Assembly: GCA_937888615.1 (NCBI GenBank)
Contig: CALABZ010000127.1
Coordinates: 1-27,548 of the forward strand
Direction of reading: 5' to 3'
Source: an uncultured Lentisphaeria bacterium
GTDB taxonomy: Bacteria > Verrucomicrobiota > Lentisphaeria > Victivallales > Victivallaceae
DNA: 27,548 bases
Under the pieces are notes generated by a model, which was not told where the DNA came from, did not search any database, and was given only the letters and a program-made list of their open reading frames with translations. A program made the position numbers and the translations under genes. Below are positions 8,295-16,628 of the stretch, one piece after another. The stretch's first letter is position 1, and the number at the start of each line of letters is the position of its first letter.

Positions 8295-8753
8295 TCAGTG
8301 TTTATGTTCCGGGAAATAGCTGTGTTCGAATTCATGGAGGTTGGCGCGCATGGCCTCGGGAATTTGGGGATCAAGGGTCTGCTTGCACTTCATGGCCTGA
8401 ACCAGAAGTTGATGCATCAACGTCAATTCCTTGATGTATTTCGGATAATTCTTATCGTCGGGCTTCACCGGAACCAGACGCTGGGTCATGAAGTACTGAC
8501 TGACAATGTACTGAAACTGATCGGCATGATCGTCCTTGGTGGTGATCCACCGCACCAACTGGTTGTAATTGACCGGACTGGCTTTGGACAATTCGCCGAT
8601 CTGGGCCATGCTTTTGGCAATGGTGGCGATGTGTTCGTACATCATCCGGACCCTGGCCTGATCATCATAAATGCCGCAGGGCACTTCACAATGCCCGAAC
8701 GACTGCACGGAGACGGTCAGCAAAACCGCGACGGCGATAACGTGTTTGATCAT
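8295..8753 (-). CDS. sodN: Nickel superoxide dismutase with Sec-type signal peptide
   Basis: 152 residues. After a 20-residue hydrophobic leader (IKHVIAVAVLLTVSVQSFG) the protein continues HCEVPCGIYDD, which matches the nickel hook of Ni-SOD (HCxxPCGxY). Cutting between G20 and H21 would leave His1, Cys2 and Cys6 at the new N-terminus, exactly the ligands needed. The mature part would be 132 residues, a little longer than the ~117 of Streptomyces, and is all-helical in character, as expected of the four-helix bundle. It converts superoxide to oxygen and peroxide, here probably outside the cytoplasm. In known systems a dedicated protease (SodX) trims a propeptide; no such gene is in the window, so signal peptidase I could do the job (inference). 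The ATG overlaps the Cache gene stop (ATGA) and is preceded by a strong AGAGGAG site. It is the last gene of a three-gene operon. Confidence 0.88.
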   Translation of the reverse strand: MIKHVIAVAVLLTVSVQSFGHCEVPCGIYDDQARVRMMYEHIATIAKSMAQIGELSKASPVNYNQLVRWITTKDDHADQFQYIVSQYFMTQRLVPVKPDDKNYPKYIKELTLMHQLLVQAMKCKQTLDPQIPEAMRANLHEFEHSYFPEHKH

Positions 8754-9799
8754 TTTCTTACTCCTCTGTTTCGGTTATTTTTATCGGACAGCCGACGGCT
8801 GACGATAATGACTCCGGTCATAAGCACCCCGAAAAGTCCCAGCGCCACGAAAACCGTCAGAAATGCAATATTCCTGGCGTATTGCTCCTGGATTTTCAGG
8901 TCGTATCCCATCACCAGCGACCACTCGTTGGCCGCCAGCGGCGCATAGTACAGATTGCCCCGGCGCAATCCGAAAATAGGACGGGTAATCCGAACCATAC
9001 CGGCGTGACCCGCCCCGATATCATGTCTGAACTGTTCCGCCAACTCGTTCGCATTTTCCTCAAAGGCGGCCGAATAAACGGTCTCGGTCATGGCTTTGGA
9101 TATGTCGGGACTGGAAAGAAGGCGGCCGAACTTGGATACCATGAACATGTATTTGAAGCGATGCTCCTGCTGACCGTTCAAAAACCGCTGCAACTGGGTC
9201 AGGGTAACATCGGCGGTGGCCACCCCGATAAACTCTTTCCGCCCGTCCACCGTACGAAAAAGTGGCATGGAACAAGTGGTTATCAGGACATTTCCGATGC
9301 TGGTGGCGGAATACGGCTCGGACCAGATCGTTTCGCCCAGATACCGGGGAACGCAATACCATGGGAAGCGGGTGTACGGGCAATCTGAAAATTCATAAGT
9401 AGTCACCTTTACGCTGCTTCCGTCGAAACGAGCGCTGAACATGACGGGGGCGGGATGATCCGCCAGGACGCTGGGCTGCAGGGCCACGGCCATGGCGTAG
9501 ATCCCCATCCGTTTTTCGCCGGCGGTTTTCAGGGTTTGCGCCAGCGTGGATTTGATGGCGTCCGAATTAAGGGTCGGCATATGTTCGAACGTCCGTCCGT
9601 TTTTCTCGGTCATGTCCTCAATCGCCTGAAGCCGTTTGTTGAGGTTGGCGGCGATGAGGAGACTGCTCTCGCGATTGCTCCGGTCCTGATAATCGGAAAG
9701 TTCCCGGGATGCCTTGATGCTGAAAAACGCCGATCCGGCCCCCAGCACAACGCCCAAAATCAAAGCGGAAACAACGATAAATATCTTGCGTTTATTCAT
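8750..9799 (-). CDS. Cache-domain membrane protein lacking an output domain
   Basis: 349 residues. An N-terminal membrane helix (about 6-28), an extracytoplasmic region of about 280 residues, a second helix (about 311-333) and a 16-residue basic tail make up the whole protein. The extracytoplasmic part looks like a double Cache sensor: helix-rich start, then GIYAMAVALQPS, FPWYCVPRYLGETIWSEPY and FIGVATADVTLTQLQRFL, followed by a membrane-distal repeat of the fold. Such domains normally feed a kinase, cyclase, phosphatase or chemotaxis module; here the reading frame stops right after helix 2. The stop overlaps the Ni-SOD start by 4 bases and the start overlaps the NMT1-like gene by 8 bases, so the short form is built into the operon and is not an obvious break. 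It may signal through a partner or simply present ligand. The role is unknown. Confidence 0.8.
   Translation of the reverse strand: MNKRKIFIVVSALILGVVLGAGSAFFSIKASRELSDYQDRSNRESSLLIAANLNKRLQAIEDMTEKNGRTFEHMPTLNSDAIKSTLAQTLKTAGEKRMGIYAMAVALQPSVLADHPAPVMFSARFDGSSVKVTTYEFSDCPYTRFPWYCVPRYLGETIWSEPYSATSIGNVLITTCSMPLFRTVDGRKEFIGVATADVTLTQLQRFLNGQQEHRFKYMFMVSKFGRLLSSPDISKAMTETVYSAAFEENANELAEQFRHDIGAGHAGMVRITRPIFGLRRGNLYYAPLAANEWSLVMGYDLKIQEQYARNIAFLTVFVALGLFGVLMTGVIIVSRRLSDKNNRNRGVRK
8761..8767 (-). promoter_or_regulatory. Strong Shine-Dalgarno site for the Ni-SOD gene
   Basis: On the minus strand AGAGGAG lies 7 bases before the ATG at 8753, inside the end of the Cache gene. It supports the chosen start and efficient expression of the last gene in the operon. 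Confidence 0.8.
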
Positions 9800-10811
9800 T
9801 TCCGGCGGACTCCGGTTTGAATTTCCGGGAACTCAACGGTCCCCAATAGAACGCCCGATACGACGGGAGTTTACGGATCATGCCGTGCTTCAACATCAGT
9901 TTGGCGGTCCGGCTGAACGCCTCCTCGTCAAGAATTCCGGGCGAACGTTCCGACTGCGGCGCCAATACCACCTCGTCAAGCTTGCGGATCATCCAACGTT
10001 GAAGCGGCAGCGAAAATGAGGTGCCGGTCTGGCCGCAGACGCCCCGGACCACGGCAAGAGTTCGGGTTTCTTCCTGAAACGCCTGCTGCCAGCCGCGGAC
10101 CGTGGCCAGGTTGAATTTGTACCAGAGGCTGCGGGCGTGGTTGTATTGGCTTTTCAGGCAGTAAATTCCGTCTTCGGGCAGATCGAGGCCCAGGTCTTTC
10201 AGGTTGAAAACCGTCAGTTCCTCCGGTTTGATGCCGCTCATCAGCAACAGAAAATATTCATGGTAATACATCATGACCGCGCCGTCAACGATCCCCCAGA
10301 GAAATACCTCATCAACACTCGGCGTATAAACGATGTCCACGTTCAGCTTGTATTCCTTGCGGATAATCTCGGTAATCAGCGCGGCATTGGCGGGCCATGA
10401 GGCCAGAACTTTCCCGTTCAGGTCCGCGATGCGGTGAATGCCGCGGTCGGCCCGGGTCACAATCATGACCGACGATTGCTGAAACATCTGTCCGATATTG
10501 ATAATATCCGGGTCGCGGTCATGCATCACCAGCCCTTCCGGCAGGGTGGCAACAAGTATATCGGCCTCACCGTCCTGAAGCATTTTGACCATATCGCCCT
10601 CGGACGGACGGCGGCGGATTTCCACCTCCAGTCCCATATCGCGGTAAAATCCGAGCTCACGCGCCATATAGAAACCGGCAAATTGCGCCTGTTGTTTCCA
10701 GCTCGTCAGCAAAATGACTTTCTGCAAAGGTTTTTCCGCCCCCGTCAGCAGCACCGGCCAGACAAGCAGCAACGACAGCAGAGCCGCCATTAATTTCACA
10801 TAAATGCCCAT
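9792..10811 (-). CDS. NMT1/THI5-like periplasmic substrate-binding protein
   Basis: 339 residues with a signal peptide (LMAALLSLLLVWPVLLTGAE). The mature part matches the NMT1/THI5-like (SsuA/ThiY) type II binding fold: VILLTSWKQQAQFAGFYMARE, GLEVEIRRRPSEGDMVKML, ADILVATLPEGLV, then a hinge and a second lobe with SVDEVFLWGIVDGAVMMYYHEY. Known members bind thiamine precursors, sulfonates or similar small molecules for ABC importers, or act as input domains in sensor proteins. No ABC permease or ATPase gene is nearby, and the next gene is a Cache membrane sensor overlapping by 8 bases, so a sensing role is more likely than transport (inference). An AAGGAG site 10 bases before the ATG at 10811 supports the start. 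It is the first gene of the operon that ends with Ni-SOD. Confidence 0.82.
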   Translation of the reverse strand: MGIYVKLMAALLSLLLVWPVLLTGAEKPLQKVILLTSWKQQAQFAGFYMARELGFYRDMGLEVEIRRRPSEGDMVKMLQDGEADILVATLPEGLVMHDRDPDIINIGQMFQQSSVMIVTRADRGIHRIADLNGKVLASWPANAALITEIIRKEYKLNVDIVYTPSVDEVFLWGIVDGAVMMYYHEYFLLLMSGIKPEELTVFNLKDLGLDLPEDGIYCLKSQYNHARSLWYKFNLATVRGWQQAFQEETRTLAVVRGVCGQTGTSFSLPLQRWMIRKLDEVVLAPQSERSPGILDEEAFSRTAKLMLKHGMIRKLPSYRAFYWGPLSSRKFKPESAGNE

Positions 10812-10846
10812 CTATCATTGACTCCTTATGCATTTCTCGACCGTTC

Positions 10847-10874
10847 AATATAATTCGATTTGGCGGGATTACAA
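10847..10874 (-). promoter_or_regulatory. Putative promoter of the NMT1-Cache-NiSOD operon
   Basis: Read on the minus strand, TTGTAA (10874-10869) and TATATT (10852-10847) are separated by 16 bases. They lie about 35 bases upstream of the ATG at 10811, in the divergent gap shared with the methyltransferase gene. Confidence 0.45.
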
Positions 10875-10902
10875 TAACTCTTTCTTTTTTTGCGTTTATG
10901 AT

Positions 10903-10931
10903 TTGGCTTATTCCCCCCGAGAGAGTACATT
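10903..10931 (+). promoter_or_regulatory. Possible promoter of the RNA methyltransferase gene
   Basis: TTGGCT (10903-10908) and TACATT (10926-10931) are 17 bases apart, each matching consensus at four of six positions. It is the best candidate I see in the divergent gap before the ATG at 10970. Confidence 0.25.
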
Positions 10932-10969
10932 ATAACACTTGACTAAAATCACATGCGTAAGGAATATAC

Positions 10970-12361
10970 ATGAACGAACACAAAATGTCGATACCGAAAC
11001 TTGAAGCACAGGCCCGCGCCTGCCGCGACGTCCTCCAGGAAGCCATGGAAGCGGTTTTCATCCATAAACGCCCCGCCGACCGGACGTTGAATACCTTTCT
11101 CCGCAACAACAAACAGTACGGCGCACGCGACCGGCGGCTGCTCAGCGAAGCGGTCTTTGCGGTTTTCCGCTGGTGGGGCGCCCTGCGTAAACTCTTCGAC
11201 AAGGAAGAGCTTCAAATCATGGAAACCGAAGTTCCCGAGCTCTCCTACAACGGTGCCGCCGCACTGCTCCTCGCCGCCATGGTCATGGAAAAACGCGAAC
11301 TCCCCGATGTAGCCGTCATCTGGATGCGCGAGCTCGGCTTGCATCGTGAAGAAATCAACGACCTCGTCGTAACCGGCAAAAGCGCCGACGGCCTCGACGG
11401 CTGGCGCATCCTCGGCATGGTCCGCGGAGCCCTGCGCCGCAAACCGGTCAAATCCCTGAAACTCACCCCCTTCGACCTGGTCCCCGAGTGGTTCCCGAAA
11501 TACCTGCCGCCCGACGTCAAACCGGAACGATTGGCCCAGTGGTTCCAGCGCCGCTCCCCGATGTGGCTGCGTGTCCAGAACGGCGCCGACCCCGTCAGCC
11601 TGGCCGCCGAACTCAAGGATAAATACCAGCTCAATGTCAAAAATAACCCGGACACTCCCCCCAATGCACTGAATATCGCCCGTCCGCAGGTGAACCTGTA
11701 CGGCATTGATGAGTACCGCAATGGCATGTTCGAAGTGCAAGACCTCGCTTCCCAGGCGATCGGCCTCGTCTGTGCCCCCCAGCCGGGCCAACGCTGGTGG
11801 GACGCCTGCGCCGGGGCCGGCGGCAAATCGCTACAGCTAGCCGACCTGATGAACCGCAAAGGCACGGTCGTCGCCACCGATGTCCGCTCTTATAAACTTG
11901 ACGATTTGCGCACCCGCGCCCGCCGCGCGGGCTTCCCGAACATCGAATGCCGCGAGTGGAACGGCAAGGCGCTCCGCGCCAAGCATCAAGCCAATTATGA
12001 CGGTGTATTGGTGGATGCCCCGTGCAGTTGCTCCGGCACCTGGCGACGCAATCCCGACGCCCGCTGGAGCACCGACGAAAGCGAAGTGGCTGAAATCAGC
12101 AAGCTCCAATTGGAAATCCTGACCCATGCCGCCGCCGGAGTCAAACCGGACGGCGTATTGGTCTACGCCACCTGTTCGATCTGCGAACCGGAGAACACCG
12201 GGGTCGTGGAAAAGTTCCTGGCGGAGAACACCGAATTCGAGTTGGAACCGTTCACCAATCCACTGAATGGCGAACCGTGTTCCGGCATGCTCCATATTTA
12301 CCCGTGGGACGGCGACTGCGACGCCATGTTCGCCGCTCGCATGAGACGGAAAAACCAATGA
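10970..12361 (+). CDS. RsmB/NOP2/SUN-family rRNA (cytosine-5) methyltransferase
   Basis: 463 residues, somewhat longer than E. coli RsmB (about 430). It should methylate carbon 5 of a cytosine in rRNA using S-adenosylmethionine. The N-terminal ~140 residues resemble the NusB-like RNA-binding domain of RsmB (TLNTFLRNNKQYGARDRRLL). The catalytic domain shows the SAM-binding motif DACAGAGGKSLQLADL, VVATDVR, the motif IV DAPCSCSGTWRRNPD with Cys352, and the motif VI YATCSICEPEN with nucleophile Cys402. All key residues are in place. The start at 10970 follows an AAGGA site. It is transcribed divergently from the Ni-SOD operon and is probably monocistronic, since a promoter-like gap of 157 bases precedes nifJ. 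Family assignment is firm; the exact rRNA position (C967 in E. coli RsmB) is inferred. Confidence 0.92.
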   Translation: MNEHKMSIPKLEAQARACRDVLQEAMEAVFIHKRPADRTLNTFLRNNKQYGARDRRLLSEAVFAVFRWWGALRKLFDKEELQIMETEVPELSYNGAAALLLAAMVMEKRELPDVAVIWMRELGLHREEINDLVVTGKSADGLDGWRILGMVRGALRRKPVKSLKLTPFDLVPEWFPKYLPPDVKPERLAQWFQRRSPMWLRVQNGADPVSLAAELKDKYQLNVKNNPDTPPNALNIARPQVNLYGIDEYRNGMFEVQDLASQAIGLVCAPQPGQRWWDACAGAGGKSLQLADLMNRKGTVVATDVRSYKLDDLRTRARRAGFPNIECREWNGKALRAKHQANYDGVLVDAPCSCSGTWRRNPDARWSTDESEVAEISKLQLEILTHAAAGVKPDGVLVYATCSICEPENTGVVEKFLAENTEFELEPFTNPLNGEPCSGMLHIYPWDGDCDAMFAARMRRKNQ

Positions 12362-12418
12362 AGATTGGTCGGACCTCTTTTGTACGACAAAAAATATAAA
12401 AGTATCTATTTTCAGGGT

Positions 12419-12446
12419 TTGAAAATTCGCAAATTTGTGATATTGT
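12419..12446 (+). promoter_or_regulatory. Putative promoter of nifJ
   Basis: TTGAAA (12419-12424) and TATTGT (12441-12446) are 16 bases apart in the AT-rich gap before nifJ. A second -10-like TATATT lies at 12483-12488 without a good -35 box. Confidence 0.35.
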
Positions 12447-12518
12447 TCCAAATGGTATTTTATTTTCAAATAAGATTTTGAGTATATTCTAACGCCATAT
12501 AAAACTGGAGGTTTAAAC

Positions 12519-15500
12519 ATGGCCAAAAAAATAACCATTGATGGGAATTACGCCGCTTCGTACGTAGCGTACGCTTTCAGCGAAGTAGCGGCTATTTACC
12601 CGATCACCCCGTCCTCGACGATGGGTGAGTATGCCGACACCTGGGCCAGCCAGGGTCAGGTAAATATGTTCGGCGACGTCGTAACCGTCACTGAAATGCA
12701 GTCCGAAGCCGGCGCCGCCGGTGCTGTCCACGGTTCGCTGAGCGCCGGTGCGTTCACCACCACCTATACCGCGTCGCAGGGCCTGCTGCTGATGATCCCG
12801 AATATGTACAAGATCGCCGGCGAAATGCTGCCGACCGTGTTCCATGTTTCCGCCCGCGCACTGGCCGCCCAATCCTTGTCGATCTTCGGCGACCACTCCG
12901 ACGTCATGTCCTGTCGCGGCACCGGTTTCGCCATGACTTCCGCCGCTTCGATTCAGGAAACCCATGACATGGCACTGGTTGCCCACCTCGCCACGCTCGA
13001 AAGCGACGTTCCGTTCCTCAGCTTCTTCGACGGTTTCCGTACCTCCCACGAAATCCAGAAGATCGAAGTCCTCGACTACAGCGATATGAAAGCAATGGTC
13101 GATATGAAAAATATCGAACGCTTCCGCAACCGCGCTCTCCGTCCGGACGCCCCCTACGCCAAAATGGCCGCTCAGAACCCTGACGTCTATTTCCAGGGCC
13201 GCGAAACCACCAACAAACTTTACGAAGCCGTCCCCGGCATCGTCCAGAAATACATGGACATCGTTTCCGCCAAAACCGGCCGTCCGCTCCACCTCTTCGA
13301 CTATGTGGGAGCCCCGGATGCCGACAAGGTGATCATCGCCATGGGTTCCGGCTGCGAAACCATCGAAGAAACCATCGCCATGCTGAACGCCAAAGGCGCC
13401 AAGCTCGGCTTGATCAAAGTCCGCCTCTATCGTCCGTTCTCCGTGGACGCCCTGATCAAGGCCATTCCAGCCAGCGTCAAAAAGATCGCCGTTCTCGACC
13501 GTCTGAAAGAACCCGGCGCCCTCGGCGAACCCCTCTACGTTGATGTCAAGGCCGCCCTGGCTGATAAAGGCATCATCGTCATCGGCGGCCGCTACGGCCT
13601 GGCCAGCAAGGAATTCACTCCGCCGATGGTCAGCGCCGTCTACAAGCACCTCGACGGAAAATGCACCACCAACTTCACCGTCGGCATCAACGACGATGTG
13701 TCCAACCTCTCGCTGCCGATCAACGACCAGCTCACGATCGAACAGGAAGGGCTGACCGAATGCATGTTCTGGGGTCTCGGCGCCGACGGTACCGTCGGTT
13801 CGAACAAAAACTCCATCAAAATCATCGGCGACAACACCGACAAATTCGTTCAGGCGTACTTCGAATACGACTCCAAGAAGTCCGGCGGGATCACCATTTC
13901 CCACCTGCGTTTCGGCGATAAGCCGATCACGTCGCAGTACACCGTTACCACTCCGCACTTTGTGGCCTGCCACAATCCGGCCTATATCGGCCGTTATGAT
14001 ATGCTCAACGGCATCCGCGAGGGCGGCACGTTCCTGCTGAACACCGAAACTCCGACCGACAAAGTCTTCGCCAGTTTCACCCGCGACATGCAGGAAACCA
14101 TCATCAAGAAGAAGATCAAAGTTTATGCCATCGACGCGCTGAAGATTTCGATGGACGCCGGCCTCGGCGCCCGTATCAACACCGTCATGCAGGTCTGCTT
14201 CTTCGCCCTGGCCAAAATCATTCCGCAGGAACAGGCCATCGGCTACATCAAGAAAGCCATCGAAAAGACCTTCAAGAAGAAAGGCGATGAAGTCGTTGCC
14301 AAAAATATCACCTGCGTGGACAACGCCCTGGCCAACCTGAAGGCCGTTCCGGTTCCGGCTGAAATCACCGAATCCTTCACGCCGCCCGCGCTGATCGCCG
14401 ACAACGCCGGTGAATTCGCCGTCAAACTGATGAAGCCGATCCTGCATCAGAAGGGCAACGAAATCCCGGTTTCCGCCATGAGCTACGACGGCTCCATGCC
14501 GATCGGCACCTCCCGGCTGGAAAAACGCGGTATCGCCCCGATGGTCCCGAAATGGCATTCCGACCGCTGTATCCAGTGCAATCAGTGCGTGATGGCCTGT
14601 CCGCACGCCGTGATCCGCGCCAAGCAGATCGCTCCGGCTGATCTGGAAGGCAAACCGGCCACGTTCGAAACCGTTCTTTCCAAGACCAAGAACGAACGCG
14701 ACCTCCAGTACCGCATCCAGGTCTATATCGAAGACTGCACCGGCTGCGGCGTCTGTATCGAAACCTGCCCGGCCAAGGAAAAGGCCCTGACCTTCGAACA
14801 TCTGGTCGACGCCCGCAAGGAAGGCCAGGATGACAACTACAAATTCTTCGAAAAACTCCCGGACAACGTGATCGACGGCGCTTCGATCGACACCGTCAAA
14901 GGTTCACAGTTCCTGATGCCGTACTTCGAATTCAGCGGCGCTTGCGCCGGCTGCGGCGAAACCCCGTATGTCAAGCTGGTTTCCCAGCTCTACGGCAATC
15001 GCATGATCGTGGCGAACGCCACCGGCTGTTCCTCGATCTACGGCGGTTCTTTCCCGTCCCTGCCCTACTGCAAGGATAAGGAAGGACGCGGTCCGGCCTG
15101 GGCCAACTCCCTCTTCGAAGACAACGCCGAATACGGTTACGGCATGCGTGTCGCCGTGGATAAAAACCGCGAACAGCTCCGCAGAAATGTGGAAAAAGCC
15201 CTCGCGATCGGCATCCCCTGCGAAGACATGACCAATGCCCTTAAGAAAGCGCTTGAAAACTGGACCAGCACCGATGCTGACGCCATCAAGCTTCAGAACG
15301 AAATCGGCGCCATGCTCCCGACGGCGGTGGAAAAATCCGAAGGCGAACTCAAGGAAGTCTTCCGCAAGATCGCTGAACTTAAGGATTACTTCGTTGATAA
15401 ATCCGTCTGGATCATCGGCGGTGACGGCTGGGCCTACGACATTGGTTACGGCGGCCTCGACCACGTGGTCGCGCAGAACCGCAACGTCAATATCCTGGTG

Positions 15501-16037
15501 CTGGACACCGAAGTGTACTCCAATACCGGCGGTCAGGCCTCCAAGTCCACCCCGATCGGCGCGGTGGCGCTCTTCGCCAACTCCGGTATGCGTTTGACCA
15601 AGAAAAACCTCGGTTTCATGTGCATGAGTTACGGCAACGTTTACGTCGCCTCCATCAGCATGGGTGCGAACCGCATGCAGGCGCTGAAAGCCATCCGCGA
15701 AGCGGAAGCCCATCCGGGACCGTCCATCGTCATGGCCTACTCGCCGTGTATCGCTCACGGTATCAAGGGCGATATGATGATGAGCCAGGTCGAAGCCAAG
15801 CGCGCCGTCGAAGCCGGCTACTGGCCGCTGTACCGCTACAATCCGCTGGCGGAAAAGCCGTTCGCCTGGGAAACCAAGGCCCCGACGGCCAACTTCATGG
15901 ACTTCATCAAGAGCGAACGCCGTTATGCCACGCTCCAGAAGACCGCGCCGAAGGACGCCGAAGCCATATACGAACTGGCGGACAAAGACGCCCAGCGCCG
16001 TATGGCCTTCTACCAGAAGCTCGGCGAAATCATGTAA
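12519..16037 (+). CDS. nifJ: Pyruvate:ferredoxin (flavodoxin) oxidoreductase, single-chain
   Basis: 1172 residues, the normal length of the homodimeric enzyme. It oxidises pyruvate and CoA to acetyl-CoA and CO2 and passes electrons to ferredoxin, a central step of anaerobic sugar breakdown. Seen in order: the domain I start AAYVAYAFSEVAAIYPITPSSTMGEYADTWA; two ferredoxin-type 4Fe-4S motifs, CIQCNQCVMACPHA (from residue 685) and CTGCGVCIETCPA (from residue 740); the cluster and thiamine-diphosphate domain with CAGCGETPYVKL (from about 809); and the TPP motif GGDGWAYDIGYGGLDH (about 967) followed by DTEVYSNTGGQ. A GGAGG site precedes the ATG at 12519, and a strong terminator follows, so it forms its own unit. 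Codon use is strongly biased, as expected for a highly expressed gene. Long open frames on the opposite strand are a by-product of that bias. Confidence 0.97.
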   Translation: MAKKITIDGNYAASYVAYAFSEVAAIYPITPSSTMGEYADTWASQGQVNMFGDVVTVTEMQSEAGAAGAVHGSLSAGAFTTTYTASQGLLLMIPNMYKIAGEMLPTVFHVSARALAAQSLSIFGDHSDVMSCRGTGFAMTSAASIQETHDMALVAHLATLESDVPFLSFFDGFRTSHEIQKIEVLDYSDMKAMVDMKNIERFRNRALRPDAPYAKMAAQNPDVYFQGRETTNKLYEAVPGIVQKYMDIVSAKTGRPLHLFDYVGAPDADKVIIAMGSGCETIEETIAMLNAKGAKLGLIKVRLYRPFSVDALIKAIPASVKKIAVLDRLKEPGALGEPLYVDVKAALADKGIIVIGGRYGLASKEFTPPMVSAVYKHLDGKCTTNFTVGINDDVSNLSLPINDQLTIEQEGLTECMFWGLGADGTVGSNKNSIKIIGDNTDKFVQAYFEYDSKKSGGITISHLRFGDKPITSQYTVTTPHFVACHNPAYIGRYDMLNGIREGGTFLLNTETPTDKVFASFTRDMQETIIKKKIKVYAIDALKISMDAGLGARINTVMQVCFFALAKIIPQEQAIGYIKKAIEKTFKKKGDEVVAKNITCVDNALANLKAVPVPAEITESFTPPALIADNAGEFAVKLMKPILHQKGNEIPVSAMSYDGSMPIGTSRLEKRGIAPMVPKWHSDRCIQCNQCVMACPHAVIRAKQIAPADLEGKPATFETVLSKTKNERDLQYRIQVYIEDCTGCGVCIETCPAKEKALTFEHLVDARKEGQDDNYKFFEKLPDNVIDGASIDTVKGSQFLMPYFEFSGACAGCGETPYVKLVSQLYGNRMIVANATGCSSIYGGSFPSLPYCKDKEGRGPAWANSLFEDNAEYGYGMRVAVDKNREQLRRNVEKALAIGIPCEDMTNALKKALENWTSTDADAIKLQNEIGAMLPTAVEKSEGELKEVFRKIAELKDYFVDKSVWIIGGDGWAYDIGYGGLDHVVAQNRNVNILVLDTEVYSNTGGQASKSTPIGAVALFANSGMRLTKKNLGFMCMSYGNVYVASISMGANRMQALKAIREAEAHPGPSIVMAYSPCIAHGIKGDMMMSQVEAKRAVEAGYWPLYRYNPLAEKPFAWETKAPTANFMDFIKSERRYATLQKTAPKDAEAIYELADKDAQRRMAFYQKLGEIM

Positions 16038-16058
16038 TTCCGATTACATCGAAATCCC

Positions 16059-16095
16059 AAATCCCGACCGGAGTTTTCCGGCCGGGATTTTTTTG
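16059..16095 (+). terminator. Rho-independent terminator of nifJ
   Basis: Thirteen-base arms at 16059-16071 and 16078-16090 pair with one mismatch (AAATCCCGACCGG with CCGGCCGGGATTT), around a 6-base loop AGTTTT, and run into a T-rich tract. It lies 21 bases after the nifJ stop. Confidence 0.92.
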
Positions 16096-16167
16096 TTCCA
16101 ATTTGCCCTTCCGAACGGCAGGGCCTGACATTTTCCGAATTTAAGTTCATCTTTTTCGGTTTCACAG

Positions 16168-16199
16168 TTGATTTTCGGCGAAATCGATATACTTATAAT
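16168..16199 (+). promoter_or_regulatory. Possible promoter of the lipoprotein-tadA pair
   Basis: A perfect -10 box TATAAT lies at 16194-16199, 23 bases before the ATG. The nearest -35-like sequence, TTGATT at 16168-16173, is 20 bases away, longer than usual, so the -35 is uncertain. Confidence 0.35.
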
Positions 16200-16222
16200 A
16201 AAACAGTAACACCGAGGTTTGC

Positions 16223-16627
16223 ATGATGAAACTTTTTTATTCCCTGCTGACAGGGATTGTGCTGGCGGTAATCGCCGGCGGCTGCAGTATGGAGCCGAAA
16301 AAAATGCCCTGTACCGATATCGACGTCCTGACCAAATTCGAACGCGAAATTTATGTGCTGAAAACCCGCGCCCTGCCCCCGGAGTCCGAACCGAAATTCC
16401 GCGCCGCCCGGATTCTTTACCAGAACGTTGACTTCACGTTTGCCCGCGATACCGATATACTGGCAAAGATTTTCGGTGCTCAGGACGCCCACCGCGGCAA
16501 GGTTCTGGGCAATGACACCATTGTTTTCCAATACGTCTGGAACAACGAATATGTGCGTTTTGCTTTTATGGGTGTCGGCAATGTCATCACCGGCTGCGAA
16601 GTGAAGATGGACACGTATAAGAAGTGA
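16223..16627 (+). CDS. Small lipoprotein, possibly BamE/SmpA-like
   Basis: 134 residues. A signal peptide ends in a lipobox, VIAGGC, with the modified cysteine at about residue 21, so the protein should be lipid-anchored outside the cytoplasm. The mature part has no domain I can name with certainty. The segment DTDILAKIFGAQDA...GNDTIVFQYVWNNEYVRFAFMGVGNVITGCEV has the pattern of BamE/SmpA-like beta-sheet lipoproteins (a short helix, then strands with an aromatic W/Y and a closing strand), but this is only a resemblance. A GAGG site precedes the start; a second in-frame ATG follows at 16226. The stop is one base before tadA, so the two are translated from one message, probably without a shared function. 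Confidence 0.8.
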   Translation: MMKLFYSLLTGIVLAVIAGGCSMEPKKMPCTDIDVLTKFEREIYVLKTRALPPESEPKFRAARILYQNVDFTFARDTDILAKIFGAQDAHRGKVLGNDTIVFQYVWNNEYVRFAFMGVGNVITGCEVKMDTYKK

Positions 16628-16628
16628 T

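Noticed and set aside
12513..14801. 762-codon open frame opposite nifJ
   Set aside because: It is a mirror of the strongly biased nifJ codon use; its translation is low-complexity (Gly/Asp/Val/Phe-rich) with no recognisable domain. The sense frame has complete enzyme motifs.
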